Assembly: GCA_035455245.1 (NCBI GenBank)
Contig: DATIFN010000025.1
Location: 1 to 64,000, forward strand
Direction of reading: 5' to 3'
Source: UBA8516 sp035455245
GTDB lineage: Archaea > Thermoproteota > Nitrososphaeria > Nitrososphaerales > Nitrosopumilaceae
DNA: 64,000 nt
The position numbers and the translations under genes were made by a program. The notes under the pieces are model-generated. The model was given only the letters and a program-made list of their open reading frames with translations, searched no databases and had not been told where the DNA came from. Numbering within the stretch: position 1 is the first letter of the stretch; each line of letters opens with the position of its first letter. Positions 17,004-26,393 of the stretch are shown in pieces.

Positions 17004-17840
17004 TTATCTTCTTCTAGATTTTGATTTTTGCTTTGTTTTTCTTGTTTTTGCTTTAGGTTTCACTTTCGACTTGAGTTTTTTAACTTTTCTTATTCTTGTT
17101 TTTACTCTTTTCATTATTTTAAATTTTTTAAACTTCTTTTTCTGGGGTTTTGTTTTAAATCTACGTTTTATAATTCTCTTGGCGATTCTTTGTGCTTTTC
17201 TCCTTTTCGCTTGTAAAATTGCAAGTCTGTTTGTAATTTTAGTAAGATTTTGTTTTGCCTGTTCCTCTTGCTTTAATTTTGATTTAACCTGAGAACGTAA
17301 TATTTCTTCTGCCCTCGTGCTTGACTTGAATTGCTCTAGAAGGCTGGGTTTAGCTTGTGTTTGTGTTCTTATTAGAAGATCAATCTTTGATTTAGATTTT
17401 ATAGCAGCTTCAATTTCTTTTGCAAGCCTTGCCTCTGCATCATTTCGCTGTTTTATCTCAGAATTCAATTCTGAGACCTTTTTATCTATTGATTTTATTC
17501 TCTCAAATATTCGTGCCTTTTCTTCTGGAGAATCCGAAAACTCCATTTCTTGTTCTAATCGTTCTTTTTCCGCTTGTTCGTGTTTAAGTCGATCTTCGGC
17601 AGTTGCTTTTAACCTCTGAACACTATCTCTTTGAGCTGTGTATTGAGTAAGAGTCTGAGAAATTTCCTCTTTTTTTGAAAAAACTGCATCCTTTTTCTTT
17701 TCAAGAGAAGATAACCCTGAAGATGATTTACGTTTCAACGCAAGAGCAGAATTGAGTTTATTTTCAATTTGTCTCCTATTTTTTGTTGCTTGTAATTTCT
17801 TAATTTTATATGATCTTAGAAGATTAGAGAGGGCTGCCAT
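17004..17840 (-). CDS. Coiled-coil protein with strongly basic tail
   Basis: The 278-residue protein is nearly all coiled coil from about residue 15 to 205 (heptads rich in Lys, Glu, Leu, Gln), followed by a C-terminal 70 residues made mostly of Lys and Arg (KRRKAQRIAKRIIKRRFKTK…). The tail looks suited to binding nucleic acid. No enzymatic motif. The gene is monocistronic, with its promoter in the 160-base space shared with the divergent gene at 18002. Function unknown; a DNA-organising or RNA-binding role is only a guess. Confidence 0.7.
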   Translation of the reverse strand: MAALSNLLRSYKIKKLQATKNRRQIENKLNSALALKRKSSSGLSSLEKKKDAVFSKKEEISQTLTQYTAQRDSVQRLKATAEDRLKHEQAEKERLEQEMEFSDSPEEKARIFERIKSIDKKVSELNSEIKQRNDAEARLAKEIEAAIKSKSKIDLLIRTQTQAKPSLLEQFKSSTRAEEILRSQVKSKLKQEEQAKQNLTKITNRLAILQAKRRKAQRIAKRIIKRRFKTKPQKKKFKKFKIMKRVKTRIRKVKKLKSKVKPKAKTRKTKQKSKSRRR

Positions 17841-17911
17841 AATGCTTTAGGGAGATTTTGTACTCGATTAAGTTTTTGCTATGATCAGGAATTGACACAA
17901 AAGTAAATATT

Positions 17912-17931
17912 TTTCACATCTTTTTGTGAAA
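17912..17931. repeat. Small inverted repeat in a divergent promoter region
   Basis: TTTCACA (17912-17918) and TGTGAAA (17925-17931) form a perfect 7-bp inverted repeat with a six-base spacer. It lies between the divergently transcribed coiled-coil gene (start 17840) and the 103-residue gene (start 18002), where an operator is plausible. Confidence 0.4.
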
Positions 17932-18001
17932 TTTAATGAATTTTCAAAAATCCTGCTATTTCAAACTAGTAGATTTTATTTGGCAATATTAGGAAAGATG
18001 T

Positions 18002-18313
18002 ATGGATTTTCATCCATCTCAGCTGCCGATATTCAAAACCTTCGAAGTTGACAATGAGTCACAAGCGTCTGATGCCGCAGCAGAGATGGTCAAATTAGGA
18101 TTTTCAAATCAAAAAAGCGCATTTAGAGTACTAATGATAAACGAGAAAGAACTTGCAAAAAAAATCGGATTTTTAATAATGAATGAAATTAATTTTGGAC
18201 TTCGGAAAACAAAACAAGAACGCGATGTGATGTATTGGATATATCATTATAATAAATCTCGTTATGCAATGGTGTTAATAAGTTCGAGAGTTTTTCATGA
18301 ATTAGGTCTCTGA
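18002..18313 (+). CDS. Hypothetical protein
   Basis: The 103-residue protein is soluble, with mixed helix and strand (ESQASDAAAEMVKLGF; DVMYWIYHYNKSRYAMVLISSRVFHELGL). The sequence carries no Cys, metal motif, signal or membrane segment. Alternative out-of-frame ATG at 17998 is ignored because the reading frame from 18002 is the long one. The stop overlaps the convergent PAP2 phosphatase gene by 12 bases. Family not recognised. Confidence 0.6.
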   Translation: MDFHPSQLPIFKTFEVDNESQASDAAAEMVKLGFSNQKSAFRVLMINEKELAKKIGFLIMNEINFGLRKTKQERDVMYWIYHYNKSRYAMVLISSRVFHELGL

Positions 18314-18964
18314 TTTTTCAAACATTAGATGTAGCTTTAGTTTTTTTGAAACCACTCCAGCGACCAATACTCCAAGTATGAAACCTCCGATGACATCCGT
18401 AGGAAAGTGTTGCAATACATAGACCCTACTAATTGATACTAAAATAGGATAAATCCATAACATGTAACACCCTCTTGGAAATCTCCTAGATAATGCGATT
18501 CCAATAATCAACGCAAACGTGGATGTCCTTGTAGCATGACCCGATGGAAATGAATTTGTTCCTGCTCCAACAAATGAGTAGGTGTCTTTCTCAAGAGGAA
18601 TTGGAAATGGAGAACCTGTAAAATCTAGATTCGGCCTCTCTTGACCAATAGCTTCTTTTAGGTATGCAGAAATGATGGTTCCTGCCAAAACCGATAAAAT
18701 TAATATCAACCCCAATCTCCTAGTCCGTTTTTTTATAAACAAGCCCAGGCTGAAAATAATCATATAAAATAGACTGCCAATTTCGGTGAAGATCTGCATT
18801 ACAAGGTCTAAAGATGGATTTCCGCCAATCGATTGAGCATAGTTAAGTACAGCGTCATCCATGGATTTGGTGATTTTTGAATAGACGAGAATTGCTAGGA
18901 CGATAAAAATTATAAGAAGTAAAACAAACTTTCGTGATCGTATATCAAAAGCCCATTGTTGCAT
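18302..18964 (-). CDS. PAP2-family membrane phosphatase
   Basis: This integral membrane protein of 220 residues has about six hydrophobic helices and the three-part phosphatase signature: KEAIGQERPNL (K-x6-R-P), SFPSGHATR (P-S-G-H) and SRVYVLQHFPTDV (S-R-x5-H-x3-D). Enzymes of this type dephosphorylate polyprenyl or phospholipid phosphates on the membrane surface. In archaea a dolichyl- or prenyl-pyrophosphate phosphatase role in glycan carrier recycling is likely but not shown. All catalytic residues are present. Stands alone. Confidence 0.9.
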   Translation of the reverse strand: MQQWAFDIRSRKFVLLLIIFIVLAILVYSKITKSMDDAVLNYAQSIGGNPSLDLVMQIFTEIGSLFYMIIFSLGLFIKKRTRRLGLILILSVLAGTIISAYLKEAIGQERPNLDFTGSPFPIPLEKDTYSFVGAGTNSFPSGHATRTSTFALIIGIALSRRFPRGCYMLWIYPILVSISRVYVLQHFPTDVIGGFILGVLVAGVVSKKLKLHLMFEKSET

Positions 18965-19139
18965 CTGGTTACACCATCATTTTCTCATATATTCCCATTG
19001 TTCAAAAAATGGAAATGCTGCTTGACAGGCATAACAAAAGAATAGATCCTTCAGGTAAGCATTCTGTAATGAATAAGATAAAAATCAGATCGATGTAACA
19101 GACTAAAAGATTTTAACCATACCAAAAGATAGTATCGCC

Positions 19140-20348
19140 GTGAGACTTCTAACATTAGATGATTTAGAAACAAAGGGAAAAACTGTTTTTCTTCGTGTGG
19201 ATATGAATTGTCCCATAGATCCTAAGACCATGGAAATAATTGAAACAAGTAGGATACGTGAATCAACTGAATCATTAAAAGACCTTGAAGGCGCAAAAGT
19301 GGTCATAGCTTCACACCAAGGAAGAGTTGGAAACAAAGATTACACAGGAATGGAGAAACATGCAAAGGTGCTAGAAAAAATTCTTGATCGTCCCATAAAA
19401 TATGTTGAGGATGTAATTGGTTCCGAAGCTCAAAGAGATATAAAAAACATGAAGGATGGAGAGATACTTTTGCTTGATAATCTAAGATTATGTGCAGAAG
19501 AAAATTATGAGTTTACACCTGCTGAAGCTTCTAATACTATAATGGTAACTAGACTTTCCAGGTTGTTTGATCTATGCGTATTGGATTCTTTCCCAAGTTC
19601 ACATAGATCCCATCCATCCATAGTGGGATTTTCTCATGTTCTGCCCGCTTGTGCTGGACGATTAGTTGAACGTGAAGTTCGCAAGCTTGATGAAATAATG
19701 ACTGTGGCAAAAGCCCCACATGTTGTAGTTCTGGGTGGATCAAAGGTAATGGACAGACTTGAGGCGATAAAAACACTAATCCAGAGCGGGAGAGCAGACC
19801 AAGTCTTACTTACTGGAGTTATTGCAAATGTGTTTATGCGTGCACAGGGCAGACTAAAATTTCCACTAGGCATAAAAAGAGAAGAAGAGGTGGTCTCAAA
19901 AGCTCATTTGCTGATAGGTGAGTATCCTGATGTCTTTTCAACCCCTGTAGACATTGCCATAGAAAAGAATGGGAAGAGAGTAGAGATGGATGTAAGAGAG
20001 ATTGGTAAGGGAGATCAGGTGTTAGATCTTGGACCAAAAACAGTTGAACATTACATGAAATCAATCAATGGTGCCGGAACGGTTTTTATTAGTGGCCCAG
20101 CAGGGTTTTTTGAAAATGACAATTTTAAGTTCGGGACTGAAAGTCTTCTTCGCGGTGTTGCAGATTCATTTGCTACTACGATTGTTAGTGGCGGGCACCT
20201 TACTGCAGCATTAAAAAGATACGGTCTTGCAGAAAAGATTCATCATATAAGCACGGCAGGTGGAGCACTAGTTTTGTATTTAACAGGAGTTAAGCTTCCT
20301 ATGATACAATCTCTTGAAGAAGCTGCAGACCGCTACAGAACTAAATAA
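19140..20348 (+). CDS. pgk: Phosphoglycerate kinase
   Basis: Pgk interconverts 3-phosphoglycerate + ATP and 1,3-bisphosphoglycerate in gluconeogenesis/glycolysis. The sequence has the expected blocks: FLRVDMNCPIDP, RIRESTESLKDL, VIASHQGRVG, ILLLDNLRLCAEE, VVLGGSKVMDRL, and the C-terminal GPAGFFE and SGGHLTAAL. Archaeal-type, 402 residues. The start is GTG at 19140. The 3' end overlaps by eight bases the convergent Zn-ribbon gene of the suf cluster. No operon partners. Confidence 0.95.
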   Translation: MRLLTLDDLETKGKTVFLRVDMNCPIDPKTMEIIETSRIRESTESLKDLEGAKVVIASHQGRVGNKDYTGMEKHAKVLEKILDRPIKYVEDVIGSEAQRDIKNMKDGEILLLDNLRLCAEENYEFTPAEASNTIMVTRLSRLFDLCVLDSFPSSHRSHPSIVGFSHVLPACAGRLVEREVRKLDEIMTVAKAPHVVVLGGSKVMDRLEAIKTLIQSGRADQVLLTGVIANVFMRAQGRLKFPLGIKREEEVVSKAHLLIGEYPDVFSTPVDIAIEKNGKRVEMDVREIGKGDQVLDLGPKTVEHYMKSINGAGTVFISGPAGFFENDNFKFGTESLLRGVADSFATTIVSGGHLTAALKRYGLAEKIHHISTAGGALVLYLTGVKLPMIQSLEEAADRYRTK

Positions 20349-20676
20349 TTATTTTACAAGAAGGACAGATTCTTTCTTCTAGTTTCCCAATGTGAATTTC
20401 ATTTTTACATGATTTACAATTTATTTTTTCTACTTCACCAAATAGTTTTAGCCATTGCGTTGTAAAGTTTTGTGCTATAGGTCTGAGAAGTCCGTCTTGA
20501 TGTAATTTATCAAAAAATGGTTTCATGTCATCTATTGTTAAAGATGTACCCATTTCCTGAGTTTTTAATATTTCAAAAATTTCATCATTTGTGAATCGTA
20601 AGCTAGTATCATTGAATTTATCATAAATGATCTTTCTAATATTTAATAGAATGGGGGTAGAAAGAACATTTGACAA
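20341..20676 (-). CDS. Small winged-helix-like protein with C-terminal zinc ribbon
   Basis: The 111-residue protein ends with a Cys4 zinc ribbon (CKSCKNE…ERICPSCK). The first 85 residues are helical with a pattern like a winged-helix domain (RFTNDEIFEILKTQEMG, MKPFFDKLHQDGLLRPI). It begins only two bases after the stop of sufU, so it is almost certainly the last gene of the suf operon. It might sense or regulate Fe-S supply, but that is inference from position. Family not recognised. Confidence 0.65.
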   Translation of the reverse strand: MSNVLSTPILLNIRKIIYDKFNDTSLRFTNDEIFEILKTQEMGTSLTIDDMKPFFDKLHQDGLLRPIAQNFTTQWLKLFGEVEKINCKSCKNEIHIGKLEERICPSCKIII

Positions 20677-20677
20677 T

Positions 20678-21118
20678 TTAGAACAGACCAGATGCTTCTT
20701 CTTTTATTTTATCAGCAGAAGTAGCATCATTTAGTTTTTCTGATACATACGAGTAGATTCCGTATTTGAGTACCTTTAGCGAAAGAAGCGCGCATTTTAT
20801 CCGCGCAGGACCAAGGTCCGGTAGTCCGAGATTTTCAAGTATGTCTTCTTTTGTCAGTTTTTTAACATATTCAAAATCTTTTCCCATGATTAATTCTGTA
20901 AGCATAGATGCACTTGCCTGACTAATTGCACATCCCTTACCTGTGAATTTCACATCAGAGACTTTGTTATCTTTTAAATTAATATGCATTTCAAGCTCAT
21001 CCCCGCACAATGGGTTACTATCTCGTTTTGAAATGTCTGGATTTTCTATTTTACCATAATTTCTTGGGTTTCTATAGTAATCCAATATGATTTCTCTGTA
21101 AATGTCTGCACTACTCAT
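20678..21118 (-). CDS. sufU: Fe-S cluster scaffold/sulfur acceptor SufU (IscU-like)
   Basis: SufU accepts sulfur from SufS and helps to assemble Fe-S clusters. The three conserved Cys are visible: NPLCGDEL, GKGCAISQAS and RIKCALLSLKV, with the zinc-binding Asp of CGD present. The length is 146. ATGA overlap with sufS upstream indicates translational coupling; the zinc-ribbon gene follows two bases later. Confidence 0.93.
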   Translation of the reverse strand: MSSADIYREIILDYYRNPRNYGKIENPDISKRDSNPLCGDELEMHINLKDNKVSDVKFTGKGCAISQASASMLTELIMGKDFEYVKKLTKEDILENLGLPDLGPARIKCALLSLKVLKYGIYSYVSEKLNDATSADKIKEEASGLF

Positions 21119-22359
21119 ATCCTAAAAAGCTCCTTTGCTCGATTAAGTGATCTGATAAAAACATCAACTTCCTCCTTTGTATTATAAATATAAAAGCTTG
21201 CGCGAGATGTTGCAGAAACATCTAATCTTTCCATTAAGACTTGAGCACAATGATGACCAGAACGTATTGCGATACCATCTTCATCCAGTATTGTTGCAAG
21301 ATCATGTGGATGTATATCCCCCAGATTAAATGAAATGACTCCGCCTCTTTTTTTCATATCAGATGTACCATATAGTTTGATCCCTTTGATTGTAGACAAT
21401 TTTTCCAAGGCATATTTTGTCAATTCAGTTTCATGTTCTCTTACCTTATCCATACCTATATTTTCCAGATAATCAAGAGCTGCTGAAAATCCTATTACGT
21501 CTGCAATGTTAGGAGTACCAGCCTCAAATTTGTATGGTAGATCATTCCAAGTAGTAACATATTTGTGGACTTCTCTTATCATATCTCCTCCACAGTTGAA
21601 TGGTTGCATGTTTTCTAGAATTTCTTTTCGTGCCCAAAGAACTCCAACGCCTGTTGGTCCAAGCATTTTGTGTGCTGAAAATGCAAAAAAGTCACAATCT
21701 AGCTTTTGTATATCCACTTTCATGTGTGGAACAGATTGTGCTGCATCAATTAGCACTTTGACCCCATGCTTATGACAACGTCTGATTATTTCTTCTGCAT
21801 TAGTGATGGTCCCAAGAACATTTGACATATGACTAAATGTAACAAGTTTTACCCGTCCAGTGCTAAGATAATCATCGAGTTGATCAAGTATTAATTCACC
21901 ATTATCATCTACACCAATATATTCTAGTTTCGCTCCTTTCTCCTTTGTCAAAAGCTGCCATGGCACAATGTTACTATGATGTTCATATTCTGTTGTCACA
22001 ACAAGATCATCTTTTTGAACATTCTGTCTTCCCCAAGAATATGAGATCAGGTTTATTGCTTCAGTGGTTCCTCTTACAAAGATAAGTTCTTCACGATTTT
22101 TAACATTGATAAATTTTGTAATTTTATCTCGGGTAAGTTCGTATGCAGCAGTTGCTTCTTCCGCAAGCTGGTGTACCGCTCTGTGAATATTAGAATTATA
22201 ATTGAGATAATAATTATGAATTGAATCTATTACTTGGATTGGTTTTTGGGTTGTAGCAGCATTATCAAAATATACAAGAGGTTTATTGTTGTGAACTTTG
22301 CGTTGTAAAATTGGAAAATCCCTTCTAATATTTTCAATATTTATTGTACTGGTTTGCAA
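21115..22359 (-). CDS. sufS: Cysteine desulfurase SufS
   Basis: This PLP enzyme mobilises sulfur from cysteine. It has the N-terminal YFDNAATTQKP, REELIFVRGTTEAINLI, the PLP-lysine motif DFFAFSAHKMLGPTGVGVLW, and the catalytic Cys in RSGHHCAQVLMERLDV, the group II (SufS) form. Length is 414 with a TTG start (22359). Three bases separate it from the Rieske gene upstream, and it overlaps sufU by four bases. Confidence 0.95.
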   Translation of the reverse strand: MQTSTINIENIRRDFPILQRKVHNNKPLVYFDNAATTQKPIQVIDSIHNYYLNYNSNIHRAVHQLAEEATAAYELTRDKITKFINVKNREELIFVRGTTEAINLISYSWGRQNVQKDDLVVTTEYEHHSNIVPWQLLTKEKGAKLEYIGVDDNGELILDQLDDYLSTGRVKLVTFSHMSNVLGTITNAEEIIRRCHKHGVKVLIDAAQSVPHMKVDIQKLDCDFFAFSAHKMLGPTGVGVLWARKEILENMQPFNCGGDMIREVHKYVTTWNDLPYKFEAGTPNIADVIGFSAALDYLENIGMDKVREHETELTKYALEKLSTIKGIKLYGTSDMKKRGGVISFNLGDIHPHDLATILDEDGIAIRSGHHCAQVLMERLDVSATSRASFYIYNTKEEVDVFIRSLNRAKELFRI

Positions 22360-22362
22360 GAT

Positions 22363-22674
22363 TTAATCTACCTCAACATAGATTTCGTTTTGTTCTATTT
22401 TAACATTGTAGGTTCTAAGTGGTTTTTCCGCTGGAGGATTTTGTGGAATTCCGGTTTCAAGATTAAAAACCGAAAGATGAAGAGGACAAGTAATACCTTC
22501 ATCAGTTAGAATTCCGTTAGAAAGATCAGCTTCTGCATGTGTGCATATTCTATCAGTTGCATAGACTTTACCATTCAAATTTGTTAAAAGAATTTTCTTG
22601 TCATCGTGATCAAAACCAAACAATTCTCCTTTACCAAGTTTTTGAACACTACATGCCTTTATCCAATCTGACAA
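22363..22674 (-). CDS. Rieske-type [2Fe-2S] ferredoxin
   Basis: The 103-residue protein carries both Rieske ligands, CTHAEADL (C-x-H) and CPLHLSVFNL (C-x2-H), in the soft form typical of oxygenase ferredoxin components, with no membrane anchor. It lies between sufD and sufS with gaps of only a few bases, so it is part of the suf operon; it probably serves as electron donor for cluster assembly or is a main client. Whether it has a wider redox role cannot be told. Confidence 0.92.
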   Translation of the reverse strand: MSDWIKACSVQKLGKGELFGFDHDDKKILLTNLNGKVYATDRICTHAEADLSNGILTDEGITCPLHLSVFNLETGIPQNPPAEKPLRTYNVKIEQNEIYVEVD

Positions 22675-22680
22675 TATTAC

Positions 22681-24081
22681 TCACCTGTATTTGTAATGAC
22701 TCTCGAAGATGTCTGTTTCACGATATCTTGTTTCTTCTACTTCAAGTATTGCCTTTAGTTGTTCATCTGTTTTTATGGTAAGATCACGGCCAAGCCATTT
22801 AGAATCGATCAAGTAATTTATCCATGCTCTTATCTGGTAGGACATCTTTCTTGAGAGTGGTTCAAGGAATCCTTCGACTATGATTTTTTGAGCTTCTGAT
22901 CTATCAAGACATCTTGAATTAAGATAGAAAATTTGTTCATTATCCAGTTGTGCAACCGACGCCGAATGTGTTGCTTTTACATCGTTGGTAAAGATCTCTA
23001 GTCCAGGGATAGAGTCAGATTTGGCTCCTTTGTCAAGCAAGATGGAGTGCCCGGCCAAATAGGACTCTGAGTGATGCGCATTTTCTTCAATTCGTATCAT
23101 TCCCTTAAACAGAGATTTTGAGGTGTCTTTTAGAACGGATTTTTCTAGAACTCTGCCAGTAGTAGATGGTGCCATGTGAATGAGGTTTGACGAAATATCA
23201 AATGATTGATTTTTGTTTCCAAAGATAACTTCGGTATCATTTGCCGTAGCTCCAATTTCTTCTAGGTAGTTATCAATTTTATATCTTGAGAGCTGGGCTC
23301 CAAATAATCCTAGATACCAATTCAATCGCGTATCACGTGCAATGTGTCCTGTCCTTGTGGAAAAGTTGATGGCGTTTTGTTCCATAGCTTGCAGCGTGAC
23401 AATGTCAAGTTCACTGTTTTGTTTTGCGCTGACGTCAAGCAGTTCAAGATATGCCTGTTGTTGTGTGTTCTTTGGAGAATAAAGTTCCTGGACTATAGTA
23501 GTCTTACTATTTTCTTCCCCTATTATGATATTGCGTGATATAGTTGATGTAGCATCATCAGAAAGCGATGAGATTATGTGTATTGACTTTTCTAAAATTA
23601 AATTTCGTGGGATGTAAATGAAGAAACCAGAATTGAAAAATGCATTGTTTAATGCCATAAACTTGTCTTTTTTTGGATCGGTTGATTCAAGAGATTTTTT
23701 GATTTTATCACTGTGTTCTTTTATTGCTTCTTGGATTGAACAAATGATTAGGCCTTTTGATTTCAGATCTGATGGTAGATTTATTTTGTGAATGTTAGTT
23801 CCAATCTGTATTATGTTTGGGTTATCTGAGATCTCAGACATTCTATCCTTTACAAGATTTGAGATAGTGCTATCTGAGATTAATGAAAATGAGATTTGAT
23901 TGTTATCCATCTTGTTTGCGTCTGAATACTTGTTGTAAAGTGGAGAAACCTCTGGGGGGAGCTCTTTGTAAATTGCAAAAGAATTTTTTCTATAATCTTT
24001 AAGCCATGTCGGTTCATTATTTGAGGATGAGATTTCATCTACCTGGTTTGATTCAAGTTTAGATAGAATAAAAGGAGTCAT
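22681..24081 (-). CDS. sufD: Fe-S cluster assembly protein SufD
   Basis: This is the second SufBD-family beta-helix subunit of the SufBCD scaffold. It has 466 residues with the C-terminal family core (GHSILLDKGAKSDSIPGLEI…DVKATHSASVAQLDNEQIFYLNSRCLDRSEAQKIIVEGFLEP), the counterpart of the same block in SufB. The N-terminal half is divergent, as usual for SufD. It begins 27 bases after the sufB stop. No ATPase partner SufC is found anywhere in the window. Confidence 0.92.
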   Translation of the reverse strand: MTPFILSKLESNQVDEISSSNNEPTWLKDYRKNSFAIYKELPPEVSPLYNKYSDANKMDNNQISFSLISDSTISNLVKDRMSEISDNPNIIQIGTNIHKINLPSDLKSKGLIICSIQEAIKEHSDKIKKSLESTDPKKDKFMALNNAFFNSGFFIYIPRNLILEKSIHIISSLSDDATSTISRNIIIGEENSKTTIVQELYSPKNTQQQAYLELLDVSAKQNSELDIVTLQAMEQNAINFSTRTGHIARDTRLNWYLGLFGAQLSRYKIDNYLEEIGATANDTEVIFGNKNQSFDISSNLIHMAPSTTGRVLEKSVLKDTSKSLFKGMIRIEENAHHSESYLAGHSILLDKGAKSDSIPGLEIFTNDVKATHSASVAQLDNEQIFYLNSRCLDRSEAQKIIVEGFLEPLSRKMSYQIRAWINYLIDSKWLGRDLTIKTDEQLKAILEVEETRYRETDIFESHYKYR

Positions 24082-24108
24082 GTCGTCTCAGAAAAGAAGA
24101 GACCCAGT

Positions 24109-25509
24109 CTAACCGACTGAGCCATCCATTTCAAGTTTTACTAATCTGTTGAGTTCAACAGCATATTCCATAGGAAGTTCTTTGGTAAACGGTTCGATGA
24201 ATCCATTTACAATCAGAGTCAATGCATCTTCTTCTGAAAATCCTCTGCTCATGAGATAGAAAATCTGTTCGTCCCCAATTTTCCCAACAGTTGCTTCGTG
24301 AGTAACTGTTGCATCTTCTTGGTTTATCTCCATGTATGGATAAGTATCTGTCTTTGAAATATCATCTAAAAGTAACGCGTCACATCTCACAGAAGCCTTA
24401 ACATTTGTTGCGCCTCTTGCAACATGTAATAACCCACGATATGTTGTTCTTCCATTGTTTTTACTTACCGATTTTGATGTAACTCTTGATGTAGTATTAG
24501 GTGCCAAATGTACCATCTTTGCACCAGTATCTTGGTGTTGGTTCCTTCCTGCAAATGCAATAGACAATGTTTCTCCATGTGCTCTTTCTCCCAACATGTA
24601 AATTCCTGGGTATTTCATGGTAAGCTTACTTCCAATATTTCCGTCGATCCATTCTACCCTTGCACCTTCATATGCATAAGCTCGTTTTGTAACTAGGTTG
24701 TAAACATCATTACTCCAGTTTTGGATTGTTGTGTATCTTAGCTTTGCATTCTTTAGTGCTACAAGCTCGACTACAGCAGAGTGGAGTGATTCGGATGAAT
24801 ACACTGGTGCAGTACATCCTTCTATGTAATGTACTTCTGCCCCCTCATCTGCAATAATTAATGTTCTTTCAAACTGTCCAATATTCTCTGCATTGATTCT
24901 GAAGTATGCCTGTAATGGAAGATCTACTTTAATTCCAGGTGGAACATAAATAAAAGATCCTCCACTCCAAACTGCACTATTAAGAGCTGCAAATTTGTTA
25001 TCTTCAGGAGGAATTATTTTACCAAAAAATTTCCTAAAGATTTCTGGTTCCTCTTTTAAAGCAGTGTCAGTATCTAAAAATTTAACACCTTGTTTTGTCA
25101 AGTCGTCTCTTAAGTGATGATAAACAACTTCTGATTCATATTGTGCACCTACGCCAGCGAGAAATTTTTTCTCAGCTTCTGGAATTCCTAACTTGTCAAA
25201 GGTATTTTTGACATCCGCTGGTACATCATCCCAGTTTTTTTCTGTTTTTTCAGAAGCCTTTGCATAATAATAGATATTGTTAAAGTCAATTTTACCTAGA
25301 TCGCCACCCCAATTTGGCATCGGTTTTTTCATAAAAACGTCATACGCACGCAGCCTAAAGTCAAGCATCCACTGAGGTTCATTTTTTAGTCTGCTAATTT
25401 CTTCAACTGTTCCTCGAGATAGACCCTTTTTGCTGAGATATACATACATCTCAGTAGAATCCTTGAAATCATATTTACTATAATCCATGTTAAGATCTTC
25501 AGTGGTCAT
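24109..25509 (-). CDS. sufB: Fe-S cluster assembly protein SufB
   Basis: SufB is the cluster-building subunit of the SufBCD scaffold. Motifs: WGGDLGKIDF near the N-terminus, KFAALNSAVWSGGSFIYVPPG, the cluster-associated HYIEGCTAP, and the C-terminal RCDALLLDDISKTDTYPYMEI…THEATVGKIGDEQIFYLMSRG. ATG at 25509 lies 26 bases from the centre of a clear TATA box, so it is preferred over ATG 25518, which would add three residues. It is the first gene of sufB-sufD-Rieske-sufS-sufU-Zn ribbon. Confidence 0.94.
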   Translation of the reverse strand: MTTEDLNMDYSKYDFKDSTEMYVYLSKKGLSRGTVEEISRLKNEPQWMLDFRLRAYDVFMKKPMPNWGGDLGKIDFNNIYYYAKASEKTEKNWDDVPADVKNTFDKLGIPEAEKKFLAGVGAQYESEVVYHHLRDDLTKQGVKFLDTDTALKEEPEIFRKFFGKIIPPEDNKFAALNSAVWSGGSFIYVPPGIKVDLPLQAYFRINAENIGQFERTLIIADEGAEVHYIEGCTAPVYSSESLHSAVVELVALKNAKLRYTTIQNWSNDVYNLVTKRAYAYEGARVEWIDGNIGSKLTMKYPGIYMLGERAHGETLSIAFAGRNQHQDTGAKMVHLAPNTTSRVTSKSVSKNNGRTTYRGLLHVARGATNVKASVRCDALLLDDISKTDTYPYMEINQEDATVTHEATVGKIGDEQIFYLMSRGFSEEDALTLIVNGFIEPFTKELPMEYAVELNRLVKLEMDGSVG

Positions 25510-25530
25510 GCGATTCATAACCCCGTTATA

Positions 25531-25539
25531 TTATAAATA
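25531..25539 (-). promoter_or_regulatory. TATA box of the suf operon
   Basis: Reading the minus strand, TATTTATAA lies 26 bases before ATG 25509, consistent with a leaderless transcript for sufB. This also places the operon start after the end of hemD, separating the two units. Confidence 0.5.
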
Positions 25540-25595
25540 GATTTTACCCCTGCTCCTAGTTGTACAGCGGAGTAGGTCAAGCTAAATAGGTCAAG

Positions 25596-26393
25596 CTAAT
25601 TAAAACAATTTTTTATCGTTTCAAATGCACCAGAAACTGTGTGAATTTCTGCAATAATTGGATTTAGACCGAATTTTTTTAATTCGTCTGCAGTAAACGG
25701 CCCGATTGCAACCACTTTTATTTTTTGTAATTTTTCTAACAGTTTTCTTTTGTCATAATCCATCAACATTATTTCTAAAAAAGCGTTAACTGACGATGCA
25801 CTTGTATATATCACACCGTCAACTGCATTGTTTGAAAAAAGTTCACGGAATTCATTCCATTTTGATTTATCTCTGAAGGAACAAACATTATAAAGATAGA
25901 TCTCTTTTACTACCAACCCAATTTTTTCCAAAAGCTGTGCAAGAAAGGGGGTCGATGCACCACTTCTTGGGATTATTACCTTTTTACCTTCCGCATTAAG
26001 TCTTGTAAAAACTTCACCAACGCCCACTGAGGAATATCTTTTTTGTGGTATGTGATTTACCCTTATTCCTTCTTTTTCAAGCGCCATTTTTGTTTTTGGG
26101 CCTACCGCAATCACAGTAGTATTTGCAACCGCAAGTTGAAGATCTTTAAACTTTGAAACCTCCCTTGCTGTATCAAACAAGAGTTTAACTGCCTTTGAGC
26201 TCATAAATACAGAGAAGTCTGGATTATCTTTTTTTATAGCATCCAAAAAATCCTCAACTATTTTCTCTCCCTTACTTACAAGCTCTATAGTAGGAAGCGA
26301 TATGGGTTTTGCGTTTGCTTTTGTTATCAAATGAATGAATTCTTCCGAGTCTTCCTTTGAACGAGTTATTGCGACAGTCTTTCCGGCTATCAT
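25596..26393 (-). CDS. hemD: Uroporphyrinogen-III synthase HemD
   Basis: HemD closes and inverts ring D of hydroxymethylbilane to give uroporphyrinogen III. The poorly conserved family is recognised by AGKTVAITRSKED at the N-terminus, PDFSVFMSSKAVKLLFD, VIAVGPKTKMALEKEGI, DGVIYTSASSVNAFLEI and KVVAIGPFTADELKKFG. ATG 26393 is chosen because it overlaps the cobA stop as ATGA; a TTG three codons upstream is possible. It is the last gene of hemL-hemC-cobA-hemD. Confidence 0.92.
   Translation of the reverse strand: MIAGKTVAITRSKEDSEEFIHLITKANAKPISLPTIELVSKGEKIVEDFLDAIKKDNPDFSVFMSSKAVKLLFDTAREVSKFKDLQLAVANTTVIAVGPKTKMALEKEGIRVNHIPQKRYSSVGVGEVFTRLNAEGKKVIIPRSGASTPFLAQLLEKIGLVVKEIYLYNVCSFRDKSKWNEFRELFSNNAVDGVIYTSASSVNAFLEIMLMDYDKRKLLEKLQKIKVVAIGPFTADELKKFGLNPIIAEIHTVSGAFETIKNCFN

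Noticed and set aside
19009..19098. 29-codon plus-strand frame before pgk
   Set aside because: No motif and no supporting signals; likely chance ORF in promoter DNA.
24082..24108. Small inverted repeats in the sufB-sufD gap
   Set aside because: Arms of only 5 bp, too short to separate from chance.
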